From Cryptosporangium phraense (lineage in GTDB: Bacteria; Actinomycetota; Actinomycetes; Mycobacteriales; Cryptosporangiaceae): 64,000 bases of DNA. The DNA lies in the NCBI RefSeq assembly GCF_006912135.1, contig NZ_VIRS01000001.1, positions 372,001 through 436,000 on the forward strand. The letters are read 5' to 3'. The notes under the pieces are model-generated. The model had not been told where the DNA came from, did no database searches, and saw only the letters and a list, made by a program, of their open reading frames with translations. Made by a program: the position numbers and the translations under genes. Shown here in pieces: positions 62,792 to 64,000 of this stretch; within the stretch, counting starts at the first letter, position 1; every line of letters begins with the position of its first letter.

Positions 62792-63403
62792 ATGGTTCGG
62801 CAGAGTGATTCCGGCGTGCGCGGGTCGGCGCGGCTGCGCGACGAACTGACCCGGGCGATCGAGGCCGCCGCCGTCGACGAGTTGGCCGAGAACGGGTACG
62901 GACGGTTCTCGATGGCGGCGGTGGCACGGCGGGCCGGCGTCGGCAAGGCCGCGATCTACCGTCGCTGGGCCACGCAGGAGGCGATGCTCATCGACCTGCT
63001 GGCCCCGAAGGCGGTGCTGCTGGCGGCCGGGCCGGCGTCCGACACGCTCGCCGGGGACGTGCGGGCGTTCGTCGAGGCGACCCGGCGGGCATTCGCGGTG
63101 CCGCGGGTCGCGTCGATCGTGGCCGATCTGTTCGCCGAGGCGCTGCGTAACCCGTCGCTGTTCCGGGTGCTGCACGAGGAGGTCACGGTGCCGCGCCGGG
63201 CCGGGGCCGCGGAGATGCTCGCCCGCGCGACGGCCCGCGGCGAGATCCCGTCCGACGTGGATCTCGACGCTGCCCTCGACCTGCTCGCCGGCCCCAGCGT
63301 CGTCCGCATGATGACGTCGACCGAACCGCCGTCGGACGCGTGGGTGGACAGCACGGTCGCGATGCTGCTGCGGGCGCTGGGCTACGACGCGCGCAGCGCG
63401 TAG
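62792..63403 (+). CDS. TetR-family transcriptional regulator
   Basis: A 203-residue regulator with an HTH at about 20-65 (AVDELAENGYGRFSMAAVARRAGVGKAAIYRRWATQEAMLIDLL) and a TetR C-terminal helical domain of the AcrR-like type. It probably represses its own operon at the 62315-62334 palindrome. Its 3' end overlaps the convergent MFS gene by 22 bases. Confidence 0.87.
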   Translation: MVRQSDSGVRGSARLRDELTRAIEAAAVDELAENGYGRFSMAAVARRAGVGKAAIYRRWATQEAMLIDLLAPKAVLLAAGPASDTLAGDVRAFVEATRRAFAVPRVASIVADLFAEALRNPSLFRVLHEEVTVPRRAGAAEMLARATARGEIPSDVDLDAALDLLAGPSVVRMMTSTEPPSDAWVDSTVAMLLRALGYDARSA

Positions 63404-64000
63404 ACGGCCGCGGCCAGGGTTCCCGCGCAGAGCGCGGCCGCGCTCAGACCCAGAGACCAGTGGACGCCGACGACGGCGCCGAACAACCCGACGGTGATGC
63501 CGCTGCCGAACCGGCCGCCCATCGCCGCGGTGCCGTAGACGCCGAGTACCCGGCCGCGGTCCTCGGCCGACGCCCGGAGCTGGACGATCGTCTGCCCGAT
63601 CGACATCGCGGCCAGGTTCGCGACGCCGCCGACGACCAGCATCAGCAGCGCGAGCGGGTAGTTGCCGGTGGCGGCGAAGATCACGGTCGTGACGCCGTAG
63701 ACCAACGTGGTCGCGACCGCGGCCCGGACGCTCGGTCTGACCCAGCCGGTCGCCTCCAGCAGGAACCCGCCGAGCACCCCACCCGCGCCGTTCGCGAACA
63801 GCAGGACGCCGTACGCGGTGCCCTCGCTGCCCGCGCCGAGGTCACCGGCGAAGATCGGCATCGCCGACTGCAGCGACGCGCCGATGAAGAACGACCCCAG
63901 CCCGCCCAGGATGATCATGCTGACCAGCGTGCGGTCGGCCCGGACGTCCTTGAGCACGCGGACCGAGTCGAGCAGCCCCACCCGTTTGCGCTCGACCACG
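63382..64000 (-). CDS. MFS transporter, 3' part only
   Basis: About 205 residues of a major facilitator protein, open to the window edge, so the start lies beyond 64000. Roughly six helices are visible, the C-terminal half of a 12-helix exporter. The partial chain opens with the cytoplasmic central loop (VVERKRVGLLDSVRVLKDVRADRTLV), and PEDRGRVLGVYG-like ASAEDRGRVLGVYG is the loop motif of the enterobactin-exporter/EntS-like group. The substrate is unknown. It may be a target of the convergent TetR. Confidence 0.82.
   Translation of the reverse strand, partial: VVERKRVGLLDSVRVLKDVRADRTLVSMIILGGLGSFFIGASLQSAMPIFAGDLGAGSEGTAYGVLLFANGAGGVLGGFLLEATGWVRPSVRAAVATTLVYGVTTVIFAATGNYPLALLMLVVGGVANLAAMSIGQTIVQLRASAEDRGRVLGVYGTAAMGGRFGSGITVGLFGAVVGVHWSLGLSAAALCAGTLAAAVYALRAS

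Overview
The window is chromosomal DNA from a high-GC actinobacterium. The evidence is the very strong G/C preference at third codon positions, frequent GTG and some TTG starts, many ATGA/GTGA four-base gene overlaps, actinobacterial lipoprotein signals, an IdeR/DtxR-type iron box, and gene families typical of soil filamentous or Frankia/Cryptosporangium-like actinomycetes. The genus cannot be fixed from the sequence alone. I found no rRNA, tRNA, transposase, phage gene or CRISPR array.

Layout, left half. 0-3.2 kb: the end of a NuoF-like flavoprotein gene, a [3Fe-4S] ferredoxin, a double-TetR regulator and a membrane protein. 3.3-10.4 kb: a 2-oxoacid dehydrogenase E1 alpha/beta plus free lipoyl-domain unit downstream of a branched-chain-amino-acid-type binding protein, divergent from the matching fused permease and two ATPases. 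10.4-16.7 kb: a diguanylate cyclase, a PLP dehydratase with a YheO/DauR-type regulator, an Asp-box protein, an MBL hydrolase and an anchored L7/L12-like protein. 16.7-17.9 kb: gene-free tandem-repeat DNA. 17.9-28.5 kb: GNAT, DUF1810, acyl-CoA ligase, acetyltransferase, DUF1304, a histidine kinase/response regulator pair merged into one open frame by low-complexity DNA, a TetR/agmatinase-like divergent pair, and an MDR reductase.

Layout, right half. 28.6-36.5 kb: a seven-gene translationally coupled operon (two amidohydrolases, creatininase-family hydrolase, FAD oxidase, NMT1-type ABC importer) divergent from an XRE-cupin regulator. 36.5-44.6 kb: two tandem GH128-like proteins, a ferredoxin-reductase-like enzyme, a PASTA protein, a second repeat block, a phytase-esterase-like lipoprotein and a DUF1684 protein. 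44.6-48.6 kb: a siderophore importer split by an iron box. 48.6-56.9 kb: an AAA ATPase, an M20 peptidase, a PLP decarboxylase, a methyltransferase, a cyclase and an acyl-CoA ligase. 56.9-61.6 kb: an ADH/DUF59/amidohydrolase set of the kind that accompanies propane monooxygenases, with a GAF-Fis activator but no monooxygenase. 61.6-64 kb: a SnoaL-TetR pair and a partial MFS gene.

Two themes stand out. Most functional units are divergent regulator/target pairs with a readable palindrome between them. GC-rich short tandem repeats cluster at or across gene 3' ends, and in one case inside the ATP lid of a histidine kinase.
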